Shown piece by piece: positions 34,301 to 42,783 of a stretch of DNA of 64,000 bases (the stretch's first letter is position 1; each line of letters opens with the position of its first letter). The position numbers were made by a program, and so were the translations under genes. The stretch lies in the NCBI GenBank assembly GCA_964584805.1, contig CAZPAY010000004.1, positions 62,001 through 126,000 of the forward strand. The letters are read 5' to 3'. The notes under the pieces were generated by a model. The model was not told where the DNA came from. It searched no databases and saw only the letters and a list, made by a program, of their open reading frames with translations. The stretch comes from JABHIE01 sp964584805. GTDB lineage: Bacteria > Planctomycetota > UBA1135.

Positions 34301-35632
34301 ATGCGGTTCTTTCCCCTTTTTCTTCGGCGCCCTGACAATTTATTAAGCGTTCCTACTTTGGCGCAAGCGCTGCCCACACAGCGACCAGGCTTTTTGCAGG
34401 GTGATCCATCACCGTGGATTCCTTCAACTCTTGCACTTCTTCATGAGCAAAGCGGCGGCATGGTACTCCCATGGGATGCTGATTGTGATTTGCTCATCCT
34501 TCCTGCTCCGCTGTTTGCGGATGAGTTGCCTGTCGAAATCTTGCGACAACTACCTGGTGATTATCCCGTCTTGGTCTATGAATCCCACCAGCCCGTATTC
34601 CCGAACGCAGTGGTCGCCCAGCGTGAGGATTGCGGCGAAATACCCTCAAGCCCATTCGATGCCGCCGCCGCTGGCTTGCGTGCATTTCGCAGTGCATTTC
34701 GTCATCAAGGCAAGGGTGGCTCGGAAGCTTTCATGCTGTTGCCCGCGAGTCGTTTGTTGTATCTCTCTCGTTTGGCCTTTCGCTTTGAATCTAAGCCAAG
34801 CCCAGGCGCCAGTTTGCAGAACCGGCGCTTCTTGAGCTTGGCTCTTGATTATTCCCGCTCGGTGCACGCTTTGGCGGCTCAAGTGCATTCTGATATCCAT
34901 ACTGCTACCGCGAGGGATGCTTTCTGTGAGCCCCCTGCTCTTGCCGCTGCTCAGCGTGTTGCTGTTGTCATTCCGCACTTTGATGATGAGAGCATCGCAT
35001 GTGGGGGGGCTATCGCTTCTGCCGTTGAAAGTGGCGCGGAAGTCCGGCTGATTTGGCTTACGGATGGTTCCCGCGGTGTGCCAAGTGTTTCGCATCAGGA
35101 ATCAGCTCGCCTTCGCAAGGAAGAGGCGCTTGAAGCTGCTTCACGGTTAGGCGTTACGGATGTCCACTTCTTGGATTTCCCTGAAACGAGATTGACTGAC
35201 AAAGTAGACTCCCGTAATTGGCTTGGTCGCTTGTTGGATGACTTTCAGCCAACGCGCATTCATTCGCTTTGGTGGGCTGAGAACAATGTCGATCATTATC
35301 AAATGAATCGCTTGCTGAGGGCGGCTATGCCGAAATCCCTACGCCATTGTGAATTAGCTATGGGTGGGGTTTGGTCTCCGCTTCCGGTCATTCCAGGCGT
35401 GACGCAATCGCTTGCCTTGAAAGGTGGCATCGCCCAAAAACAGGTTGCGGCACTTTCTGCGCACACCTCTCAAATCAAAGAAGTCGATTACTTGCGCGTC
35501 TCAGCTGGCCTGAATGCCTGGAACGGCCGCTTTGGCCAAGGCCCAGCTGAAAACTTCCTTGTGATGCCCGCTCAGGATTATTGGCGGGCATTTGATCAAA
35601 GCGGCTCAAAGCGCCGCATCTTTTTAGGTTAG
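34301..35632 (+). CDS. PIG-L/LmbE-family deacetylase with an N-terminal extension
   Basis: PIG-L enzymes are zinc N-deacetylases for GlcNAc-type groups. The PIG-L domain (about residues 220-430) has VVIPHFDDESIACGGAI, the zinc-binding PHxDDE motif, and IWLTDGSRG plus a later His motif around NVDHYQMNRLLR. The first ~215 residues (FFPLFLRRPDNLLSVPTLAQALPTQRPG onward) contain no motif I recognise and make the protein about twice the usual length. The ATG is 5 bp after the flippase stop; an in-frame upstream start at 34262 would overlap that gene. It probably modifies an amino sugar of the exported polymer. Confidence 0.83.
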   Translation: MRFFPLFLRRPDNLLSVPTLAQALPTQRPGFLQGDPSPWIPSTLALLHEQSGGMVLPWDADCDLLILPAPLFADELPVEILRQLPGDYPVLVYESHQPVFPNAVVAQREDCGEIPSSPFDAAAAGLRAFRSAFRHQGKGGSEAFMLLPASRLLYLSRLAFRFESKPSPGASLQNRRFLSLALDYSRSVHALAAQVHSDIHTATARDAFCEPPALAAAQRVAVVIPHFDDESIACGGAIASAVESGAEVRLIWLTDGSRGVPSVSHQESARLRKEEALEAASRLGVTDVHFLDFPETRLTDKVDSRNWLGRLLDDFQPTRIHSLWWAENNVDHYQMNRLLRAAMPKSLRHCELAMGGVWSPLPVIPGVTQSLALKGGIAQKQVAALSAHTSQIKEVDYLRVSAGLNAWNGRFGQGPAENFLVMPAQDYWRAFDQSGSKRRIFLG

Positions 35633-36378
35633 TCGCCCGTTAAGGCTGACGCAGTCGATTCGGTCATTAGGATAATCCGCTCAGCAAAGGAGACCGCTCT
35701 GAGGGTGTCGGATACCAGTTTGAGGTTGTCGGTGTACTCGGAAGCGGCCGTGGAGAGTACATACATGTAGTCACCAGGTTGCACATAGGGCACTTGAGTT
35801 TTGACGCCCGTGGCTGGTGGGTTCCAGAGTAAGTCGAGGCTGTATGCGTTGACCTGGATTTGCCCTTGAACCATGCGGGCGAGTAAGACGGCGGATTTGT
35901 CGCCGTCAGCCGAAATGCCGCCAGCCATCGCAATCATGTCAAGGATGGTCGTGCGCGGGTTGGCCAGAGGGTAGACACCTGTATTGTTGATTTGCCCCAG
36001 GACCGTGATTTTGCGGTCGGAGGTGTATTCGACAGTGAGGTCGAGCGAAGGATCGACAAGGTATTGGTCGTAGACCTCTTCGAGTTTAAGCTGCAAGCCT
36101 TCAAGCGTGAGCCCAGAGACGGGGGTCTTGCCAGCCAGGTGCAGTCTCATCGTGCCATCTGTGCGTACTTGGTAGGCATGGGATAGATCGGTGTGTTGCC
36201 AGAAAGCCAGTGTGATTTTGTCGCCAGGGCCGATAAAGAATTCGCCTTGGGCGATTTCTTCCGTGATATTAGGGCCTAGTAAGTTTGGGTTTTCACCAAG
36301 AGAAGGGCCGTCAGCATGCGGAGACGGCGACGCGCAAGCGACGACAAGGAAAAGGATTGGGAGAAATTTGAATGACAT
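35629..36378 (-). CDS. Wza-type polysaccharide export lipoprotein
   Basis: Outer membrane export channel component. The N-terminus FLPILFLVVACASPSP has a lipobox with Cys15. The Poly_export domain (about 45-130) has EFFIGPGDKITLAFWQHTDLSHAYQVRTDG, and an SLBB-like part has ITVLGQINNTGVYPLANPRTTILDMIAMAGGI. 249 residues is shorter than E. coli Wza (379) and similar to simple GumB/Wza homologues. It converges on the PIG-L gene with a 4-bp overlap and is divergent from the phosphodiesterase at 36480. Confidence 0.9.
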   Translation of the reverse strand: MSFKFLPILFLVVACASPSPHADGPSLGENPNLLGPNITEEIAQGEFFIGPGDKITLAFWQHTDLSHAYQVRTDGTMRLHLAGKTPVSGLTLEGLQLKLEEVYDQYLVDPSLDLTVEYTSDRKITVLGQINNTGVYPLANPRTTILDMIAMAGGISADGDKSAVLLARMVQGQIQVNAYSLDLLWNPPATGVKTQVPYVQPGDYMYVLSTAASEYTDNLKLVSDTLRAVSFAERIILMTESTASALTGD

Positions 36379-36479
36379 GGGCCTATGTTTTGGCGATGAC
36401 CTATTGTCCCAAACCTCGCGCGCGGGTCAAATAGGCAATCTTGCTTTTTGCAAGCCCTCCCACCTGACATCGCAATAAA
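36379..36479. promoter_or_regulatory. Divergent promoter region with a small hairpin
   Basis: The 101 bases between the wza-like gene and the phosphodiesterase must hold both promoters. A CTTGC-TTTTT-GCAAG hairpin lies at 36440-36454, and CCTATT/AATAGG arms lie near 36402 and 36429. No -10 box at the leaderless spacing was found here. Confidence 0.4.
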
Positions 36480-38135
36480 TTGACTCGCCTCGCCATCGTC
36501 GGTATCGACGGAGCTACTTTTGACATCCTCCGCCCGCTCATTGAGCAAGGAGAATGCCCGCATATCGCTAGGATTTTGCAAGAAGGCGTAGCCGGAGATC
36601 TTGAGTCAGAAAAACCGCCCATTACGCCGCCCGCATGGACATCCATGATGACAGGCGTAAACCCTGGTCGTCACGGTGTTTATCACTTTATTCGCAGGTT
36701 GCCTGACAGTTATGGCTACGCACTGAATGATTCCCGTAAATACGCGGGTAAAGATGTGATGACCGTGCTCGGGCAGCGCGGCTGGAGTATCGGCACATTT
36801 TCCGTGCCGATGGTCTTTCCTCCATTTCCCGTAAATAAGGGGTATCAAGTTGCCGGGATTCCGTGCCCAACTCGTGGTGAATCTCTGGGCTGGCCCGCTG
36901 GCTTGATGGGTGAGTTGGCAGAGTGGCAAGGGCGTCCGTATCAAGCAGATGTGGATTATGGCCCGTTTGATGGCGACAATGAAAAACCGCAAGATGATTT
37001 GGAGCAATATGAGCGTTTGCGCGAAGAACTGTTCCGGATTGAGCGTGAACGCCTTGAGTTGGCGCGCCGGCTTTTAATTGAAAAACCGACCGACTTTTTC
37101 TTCACGGTCGTTTCCGTGACGGATCGCTGTCAGCATTATTTCTGGAAATTCCAAGATAAGAGCCACCCTGGCTGGTCTGAAAAAGGTGCCGAGCTCTATG
37201 GGGAAGTCATCCGTGATAGCTATCGTTTGGCTGATGAGTTTGTGGGGATGGTCCGCGAGCAAATTGGGGATGATGTCCCGATTGCTTTGGTGAGTGATCA
37301 TGGTTTTGGCCCGCAATATTCTGACTTTCATTTGAATAAGTGGCTTGAGCAAGAGGGTTATCTCGTTAGGAAGCCTGTGCCTCGTTGGTCGATGGGGGTC
37401 GCTACCCTTGGCTCGGCCATGCACATGCTCCGTATCCCATGGGCCGAAAAGGCGTTAGGCCCATTGGCAAAGTTGCCGCTGATGCGACCTAAACGCAAAA
37501 CGGTAGCCGATATGCGCGACATCGTTTGGTCTAAAACTCGAGCCTACACCTCCTTGCACGGGATTGCCATCAACTTAAAGGGGCGCGAGCCCATGGGTGT
37601 CGTTGAAGAATCTTCCTTTCATTCTTTGCTGAAAGAGATTGAAGGGAGGTTGGCTAAGGTCAAAATGCCTGATGGCACGCCGGCTTTTGACTACGGCGCG
37701 ATCAAAGACGACATTTATTCTGGGCCGATGGTTGTTGAGGCACCCGATTACCAATTCCAGATGGCCGGCTTAAGTTGTCTCAATAAAGACGATCTCAACA
37801 GCCCAGATTTATTTACGATGCGTAAAAATGCGGCTATTTCAGGCCAACACCGCTTTAACGGTATTTTCGCCTACTCCGGTCATGGCACGGTTCCCGGCAA
37901 GACCCTCCAGGGTATGCATATTCAAGATACGGTTCCCACTTTGTTGCATGCCGTGGGCGAGTCCGTACCTGCATGGATGGAGGGCAAGGTGCAGCAAGAT
38001 TTATTGCAAGAGCAGCGTGAAGTCTCTTGGGACCGTTCGACCGAACCCCAAGCCGGAAATGTCGATGAGTCGGCTTTTTCAAATGTGGAAAGTGACGCCA
38101 TCGAAGAGTCTTTGCGTGGGTTAGGCTATCTGTAA
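36480..38135 (+). CDS. Type I phosphodiesterase/nucleotide pyrophosphatase-family protein, soluble
   Basis: Alkaline phosphatase superfamily. It starts with a TTG codon and MTRLAIVGIDGATFDILRPLI. PITPPAWTSMMTGVNPGRHGVYHF gives the Thr/Ser nucleophile loop, and PIALVSDHGFGPQ and YSGHGTVPGK give metal ligands. There is no signal peptide, so it is cytoplasmic as called, unlike the paralogue at 30185. The C-terminus has the SLRGLGYL motif. The stop overlaps the next ATG (TAATG). The substrate is unknown; these proteins often occur in glycan gene clusters. Confidence 0.85.
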   Translation: MTRLAIVGIDGATFDILRPLIEQGECPHIARILQEGVAGDLESEKPPITPPAWTSMMTGVNPGRHGVYHFIRRLPDSYGYALNDSRKYAGKDVMTVLGQRGWSIGTFSVPMVFPPFPVNKGYQVAGIPCPTRGESLGWPAGLMGELAEWQGRPYQADVDYGPFDGDNEKPQDDLEQYERLREELFRIERERLELARRLLIEKPTDFFFTVVSVTDRCQHYFWKFQDKSHPGWSEKGAELYGEVIRDSYRLADEFVGMVREQIGDDVPIALVSDHGFGPQYSDFHLNKWLEQEGYLVRKPVPRWSMGVATLGSAMHMLRIPWAEKALGPLAKLPLMRPKRKTVADMRDIVWSKTRAYTSLHGIAINLKGREPMGVVEESSFHSLLKEIEGRLAKVKMPDGTPAFDYGAIKDDIYSGPMVVEAPDYQFQMAGLSCLNKDDLNSPDLFTMRKNAAISGQHRFNGIFAYSGHGTVPGKTLQGMHIQDTVPTLLHAVGESVPAWMEGKVQQDLLQEQREVSWDRSTEPQAGNVDESAFSNVESDAIEESLRGLGYL

Positions 38136-39934
38136 TGATTCGTCTGCTAGCACCTATGGGGCTTACGGCTTTTCTCGCTTTTGGGGCTATCTCCCCTGGG
38201 CAAGAGGCTGAGTTTCAGGTAGATTTTTCGGCTCCTGGGCAGCCGATATCACCGAGTCAGGTTTGTGGCATGAATGACCATGGCACTTCCGACGGCGCAT
38301 GGCGAGCTTGGTCTGACCGAATTCAGCCAAAGGGCGCTCTCGCACGCATCTGGCGAAATTATTACGCCGGCATGGGCTTTAAGGTGCAAATGCATGCTGC
38401 CGAAATGGTCACAAAGATGGGGATGGACATTCTCTTCGTGCCCCGTGGCGACCCTTCTGACCGAAACAAAGATAAGCCAGACTTCCGCATTAAAGTCCCA
38501 AGTGACCCTGTCGCCTGGGCAGAGTTGGTCGCGACCGATGTACGCCGTTTGGAGCGTGCCGGGGCTCGGGTGCATGCCATTGAGATATGGAATGAACCTG
38601 AGGCCAAGAAGCATCGCGATTGTGACAAATACGAATTTGCCATTTTCGCGGCACGGGCAGGTCTTGCCTTGCGGGCCGAATTCCCTAATGGGCATCCGCA
38701 AATTGGCGGGCTTGGGGTAGCCTCCGCCGCAAGCGCCGGTTTTGAACTCACCGATTTGTTCCTTCAAGAATCAGCAAAGGTGGGTTTTCATCCCGACTTT
38801 TTGTCTATGCATCAATACGGTGGCTTGGGTACAGACATTTTGCTCCAGGGTATTGCTGATGGATATCGAGGCCTTGCTGAAAAGCATGGGCATCCGCGAC
38901 CCGAACTTTATCTTTCAGAATGGAACCTTGAAATGCCGCCCGATCAACGATTGGATGGCCCAGAGAGCGCCGCTTTTTTTACTTCCATTAGTATTTCCGT
39001 GATTGACGCGAAGGTAGAGCACTCGCAATTCTTTTTTGTCGAAGACGGCGAGTGGGAGGCGAAATCTGATTTTGGTGGCCGTTCGGTGGGGGTGTTTACT
39101 TTGCACGGTGCTCCCAAAGCCGTCTTTAACGGCATGCAAATGGTTAAGACGGCCACCCAGTTGCCGCAGATTCCTGTGCAACGATTATCCGCGCCCGCCA
39201 ACTTGTCGGTCTTGGCGACCCGTGAACATGACAAAGGGTATTTACTTGCTACCAATTCGATTGTGGGTTTGACGAAAACAGCACGCAGCTATTTGGACAT
39301 GCACCAGGTTGACAAGTCTTTTTTGAAAGGGAAAGATCTGCGCTTAAAGAAGTTCTTTCGTGGCAAACTGACTGTAGAGCAACTCGGTGTCCCTGCAGGT
39401 GATGAGAAGCCTTGGCGGGATGCGCAATCTCTTGTGGCCACTATGAAAGCGGAAGAGAAAATGCAAAAGCGTGAGGTGCGCATTCAACTCCGTGATGTAC
39501 CCAAGAGCATTTCCGAAGTTTTTGTCGTTGATGCAAGTCACGGCAACCCCAGAGACGATTCCGCATTTCGTGAAGCCTTCCGCCCCTTTGAGCGTGGATA
39601 TTTTCAAGCAGCAGGAAAAAACCTAATCGACCGTTACCGTGGCGAAGGTGTCGCGCAAAAAGATATACTCCTCCTTGAAGAAGCGTTAAAAAAGAAACAG
39701 ACGCAAGTGCCGGGGTTGTCGCGTGAGATGGCCGCCCGTGTTCGTGCAGATCTTCAAGCAGAGATTACGCGCTTGGAAGACACGACTCCATCCTTGATGG
39801 CCCAACAACCAGCAGCTTGGCCTGCCCAGGTTGAAAGTGCAAAGTATGCCGTGCTTCAAGGCGATGAATTGGTTTTGCAGGTGCCCAATGGCACGACGCT
39901 CTTGGTTCAGCTTGCTTGGGATGGCGCGAAATAG
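38135..39934 (+). CDS. Secreted glycoside hydrolase of clan A (GH39-like)
   Basis: Signal peptide at residues 1-20. A TIM-barrel part (about 30-370) has HAIEIWNEPE with a likely acid/base Glu at 154 and LYLSEWNLE with a likely nucleophile Glu at 262, the pattern of GH39/GH-A hydrolases. The last ~200 residues hold beta-sandwich and helical, Lys-rich segments (ALKKKQTQVPGLSREMAARVRADLQ). Its place between the phosphodiesterase and the Wzy-like gene suggests trimming or turnover of the polymer. I could not assign a sugar. Confidence 0.75.
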   Translation: MIRLLAPMGLTAFLAFGAISPGQEAEFQVDFSAPGQPISPSQVCGMNDHGTSDGAWRAWSDRIQPKGALARIWRNYYAGMGFKVQMHAAEMVTKMGMDILFVPRGDPSDRNKDKPDFRIKVPSDPVAWAELVATDVRRLERAGARVHAIEIWNEPEAKKHRDCDKYEFAIFAARAGLALRAEFPNGHPQIGGLGVASAASAGFELTDLFLQESAKVGFHPDFLSMHQYGGLGTDILLQGIADGYRGLAEKHGHPRPELYLSEWNLEMPPDQRLDGPESAAFFTSISISVIDAKVEHSQFFFVEDGEWEAKSDFGGRSVGVFTLHGAPKAVFNGMQMVKTATQLPQIPVQRLSAPANLSVLATREHDKGYLLATNSIVGLTKTARSYLDMHQVDKSFLKGKDLRLKKFFRGKLTVEQLGVPAGDEKPWRDAQSLVATMKAEEKMQKREVRIQLRDVPKSISEVFVVDASHGNPRDDSAFREAFRPFERGYFQAAGKNLIDRYRGEGVAQKDILLLEEALKKKQTQVPGLSREMAARVRADLQAEITRLEDTTPSLMAQQPAAWPAQVESAKYAVLQGDELVLQVPNGTTLLVQLAWDGAK

Positions 39935-41446
39935 ATGACGGCATCATCTGATATCCGCTTATTTCAGAATTGGGGTCGAATCGGCACTTTCCTTTCTGGT
40001 GCGTTGACCGTTTTGTTGGGTGTGGCAGTGGCTCGTTTTGTTGCTGAAGACGGCATCCGTGGAAGGATTTGGTCGATTACTTATTTTGGCGAAAATCCGC
40101 CGTTTGTGAATGACTTACCCTTTTTGTCAAGCATTGTGATTGGGCTTGTATTGTTGGTCTTTGTTTTTTCTATGTTGGCTTGGGTGTATCGTTCGGGTGG
40201 TGTTGACCGCCCTATTTTGGGTTTGCTTGCGATGTCTTTATTTGCGCATGCCATTCCGATGATTCACCTTTTCGCAATTTACCCGATTATTATCCTCCTT
40301 GTTATTCGGGGAATTCGTCGCCGGGAAGTCCCCTTTCCTGTGACCCCATTGATTTTCCCACTGGGTCTTTTCCTCATTGTTTATTCAACATCTGGCTTGC
40401 AAGTGGATCAATTCTTTGCTTTCCTTGCCACTTCAGTCGACCATGGCATGCAGATGTTTTTGGTCATCTTGTTGCCCGCCGTAATCCGGACGCGACGCCA
40501 GTTCGAGATTTTCTTCCACCTGCTTTTGTTGGTTGCATCCATTTCGGTTGGGGTTGAATTTTTACAAGAGCTGCTTTCATTCGTGTTGGGCATTCCTGTT
40601 ACTTTTGGAACGGGGCCTGACATCACCATGAAATTCCCGTTTGCAATTTTGCCACGAGTTTCTGGATTGATGACCAATCAAAATGCTCAGGCCAATGTGG
40701 TAGGTGGCATCGGGCTTGTTGCGCTCCTGTGGTCGTTGAAGCCACATTTGGCGATTTCGCGATCTCGTCGCGTGATGTATTTTTCGGTTTTCCTTCTTAT
40801 GGGCATTGGCGTACTTCTTACGACATCCCGCTCGGGTTGGCTGAGCTTTGGTATTGGCGTCATCCTGGTGCCTTTCTTGCGCTGGCCGAAAAAAATCCCC
40901 CTGTTTCTCCTTATCTTTGTGGCTCTTTTTACTCTTGGATGGTCGACCGGTTTTATCAAAGCCGTGGTCGACGAGGTGATGGGGCTGTCCTCCGCTTCGG
41001 CAGAGTTTCGCTGGAAAATTGATCACCTTGCCATTCAAGCCTGGGCGACTTCGCCTTGGTTTGGGCGAGGCTTGTTTGGCGTGGTTGATTATTTCAATCC
41101 TTTTCAGTTAAAGGTTCACAATGCTTACTTGCAAATTCTTTCTTCCTTAGGGCTATTTGGCGTGGCCTCTTTCAGCCTTCTCGCTGGTATGTTGACTTAC
41201 CGCATTCGAAAACGCTTGAGGGAATTAACGGACCCCTATGACCGAGATTTAATCATTGGTTATGTCCTCGTTATTTCGCTTACTGCCGTGCAGTGTTTGT
41301 TTACGATGTTTATGTGGGCACCCTTCCTCTGGAGTTGTATTGCGATTCTGGAAACTCTTGTCATGATTACAGCTCGGCCTCGTAGTGAACCTGAGCCGAC
41401 CGACTTGATATTCTTAGCACCACAGAAACACCAACATGGCACTTGA
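39935..41446 (+). CDS. Wzy-like O-antigen/exopolysaccharide polymerase
   Basis: Membrane protein of 503 residues with about 11-12 hydrophobic segments and the O-antigen ligase/polymerase (Wzy_C) signature near TTSRSGWLSFGIGVILVPF. The large periplasmic loop contains FRWKIDHLAIQAWATSPWFGRGLFGV and HNAYLQILSSLGLFGV. It begins immediately after the hydrolase stop. It joins repeat units on the outer face of the inner membrane. A ligase role cannot be excluded. Confidence 0.85.
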   Translation: MTASSDIRLFQNWGRIGTFLSGALTVLLGVAVARFVAEDGIRGRIWSITYFGENPPFVNDLPFLSSIVIGLVLLVFVFSMLAWVYRSGGVDRPILGLLAMSLFAHAIPMIHLFAIYPIIILLVIRGIRRREVPFPVTPLIFPLGLFLIVYSTSGLQVDQFFAFLATSVDHGMQMFLVILLPAVIRTRRQFEIFFHLLLLVASISVGVEFLQELLSFVLGIPVTFGTGPDITMKFPFAILPRVSGLMTNQNAQANVVGGIGLVALLWSLKPHLAISRSRRVMYFSVFLLMGIGVLLTTSRSGWLSFGIGVILVPFLRWPKKIPLFLLIFVALFTLGWSTGFIKAVVDEVMGLSSASAEFRWKIDHLAIQAWATSPWFGRGLFGVVDYFNPFQLKVHNAYLQILSSLGLFGVASFSLLAGMLTYRIRKRLRELTDPYDRDLIIGYVLVISLTAVQCLFTMFMWAPFLWSCIAILETLVMITARPRSEPEPTDLIFLAPQKHQHGT

Positions 41447-42779
41447 TCGCGCATCTTCTGTTTTTGGCGCACTTTATCGGCGTCGTCTCACGATTCTTCT
41501 CACTTTAGCGGGTGCGGTTGGGGGAGGATTTTATTATGGGGCAACCATCCCGAAGCGATATGTCGCTTCCGCTGAGGTGCTTCTTCCCAATAATATGCCC
41601 AGGTTTTCCTTAACTTCTGAGAACATAAATATTCCAGAAGGCCCTGTGCTTCCTCTTTCTAGTGAAGATGTGCGTACAGGCATGATGGGGGTAATGGGCT
41701 CGGGCGCCATCCATGAGCGCGTGGCAGAACGCATGCCAGAGATTCCCTATTCATATATCAAAAAGAATGTCTCAGGAGATATCGACCGCCTCTCGCGTTT
41801 CGTTGTGATCGCACTTCACGAAGACCCGCAGGTGGCCGCTGACATCGCAAATGAATTTTCGACAGCCTTCGAAGAGATTGTTCAAGAGCAAGCAGAGCAT
41901 GGACCTCGCATGTCATTAGCCGCTTTGCACGAAGAACTCCCTCTCGCAAATGTTGCAGTTGATGAAGTGCAGGCAGAAATGGTTTTGTCATTAGCCGAGA
42001 TGGAACTTGTTGACCCCGATTCCGAGATGAAAGACTTGCTCGGTGAAAGGAAGCGGATTGAAGCGATGCTTGAGACCAAAAAGTCGTCTCAACTTATTGC
42101 CGAGGCACAGAGGCCGGTCATCGAAAAATTATTGGCTGAGCGCCCCGAATTTCAAGTTACGGCCCGCCAGTTTTCGCTGAATAGCTCCTACACTCAAGTC
42201 ATCGCAAACATCGGTTCTTTGGCCGCTGATTTGGCCGTGAAGCGCCTGTCATTTCGCGATGACCATCCCGAGGTGCAAGGGCTTCTTGAGCGTCAGAAAG
42301 TTCTCGAAGAGCAAGCCCGAGTGAGTGTCGAGCGCATGGTTCATGCTTCTACCGCTGAATCTCTAGACCCCGAGGCATTGAGCATGCTTAGCCGCTTGGT
42401 TCAGATGGAAATTGCCAAAGCAAGCTACGAAGCTGAAAAGGTTGTTCTCGTTGCTCGACTTGATGAAGTTGCAAAGCAACTCCTCAAAATGCCTACTTAT
42501 CAAGCGAAGCTGAGCGCAATTCAAAGTCGCGCCAATCACTTGAAAACACATCGTGACCGCATCCGTATGCGCATATCCGAGCTCGAATTGCATTTGAAGC
42601 GCGGGATTAAGTTTACTTTCCGTGGGCCAAATTCTTATGCGACGGCTGCAACATCCAAAGAGATGCCAACGCTGGTTGCTCTCTATGCCACATGCGCATT
42701 TATGGGATTGGTCCTAGGTGTCATCTTGGCCCTCGCGAGTGAGTTATTCGCGGGCATGCGCCTGAAAAAGCCGTACTAA
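41436..42779 (+). CDS. Wzz/GumC-like chain-length determinant, no kinase domain
   Basis: The N-terminal membrane segment (about residues 17-32) is followed by KRYVASAEVLLPNN, the usual Wzz beginning. A long helical periplasmic region with coiled-coil character (about 140-400) follows, then a second membrane segment (TLVALYATCAFMGLVLGVILAL). No Walker motifs or Tyr-rich tail, so it is the kinase-free type. It starts 11 bp inside the polymerase gene. Confidence 0.85.
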   Translation: MALDRASSVFGALYRRRLTILLTLAGAVGGGFYYGATIPKRYVASAEVLLPNNMPRFSLTSENINIPEGPVLPLSSEDVRTGMMGVMGSGAIHERVAERMPEIPYSYIKKNVSGDIDRLSRFVVIALHEDPQVAADIANEFSTAFEEIVQEQAEHGPRMSLAALHEELPLANVAVDEVQAEMVLSLAEMELVDPDSEMKDLLGERKRIEAMLETKKSSQLIAEAQRPVIEKLLAERPEFQVTARQFSLNSSYTQVIANIGSLAADLAVKRLSFRDDHPEVQGLLERQKVLEEQARVSVERMVHASTAESLDPEALSMLSRLVQMEIAKASYEAEKVVLVARLDEVAKQLLKMPTYQAKLSAIQSRANHLKTHRDRIRMRISELELHLKRGIKFTFRGPNSYATAATSKEMPTLVALYATCAFMGLVLGVILALASELFAGMRLKKPY

Positions 42780-42783
42780 TCGC

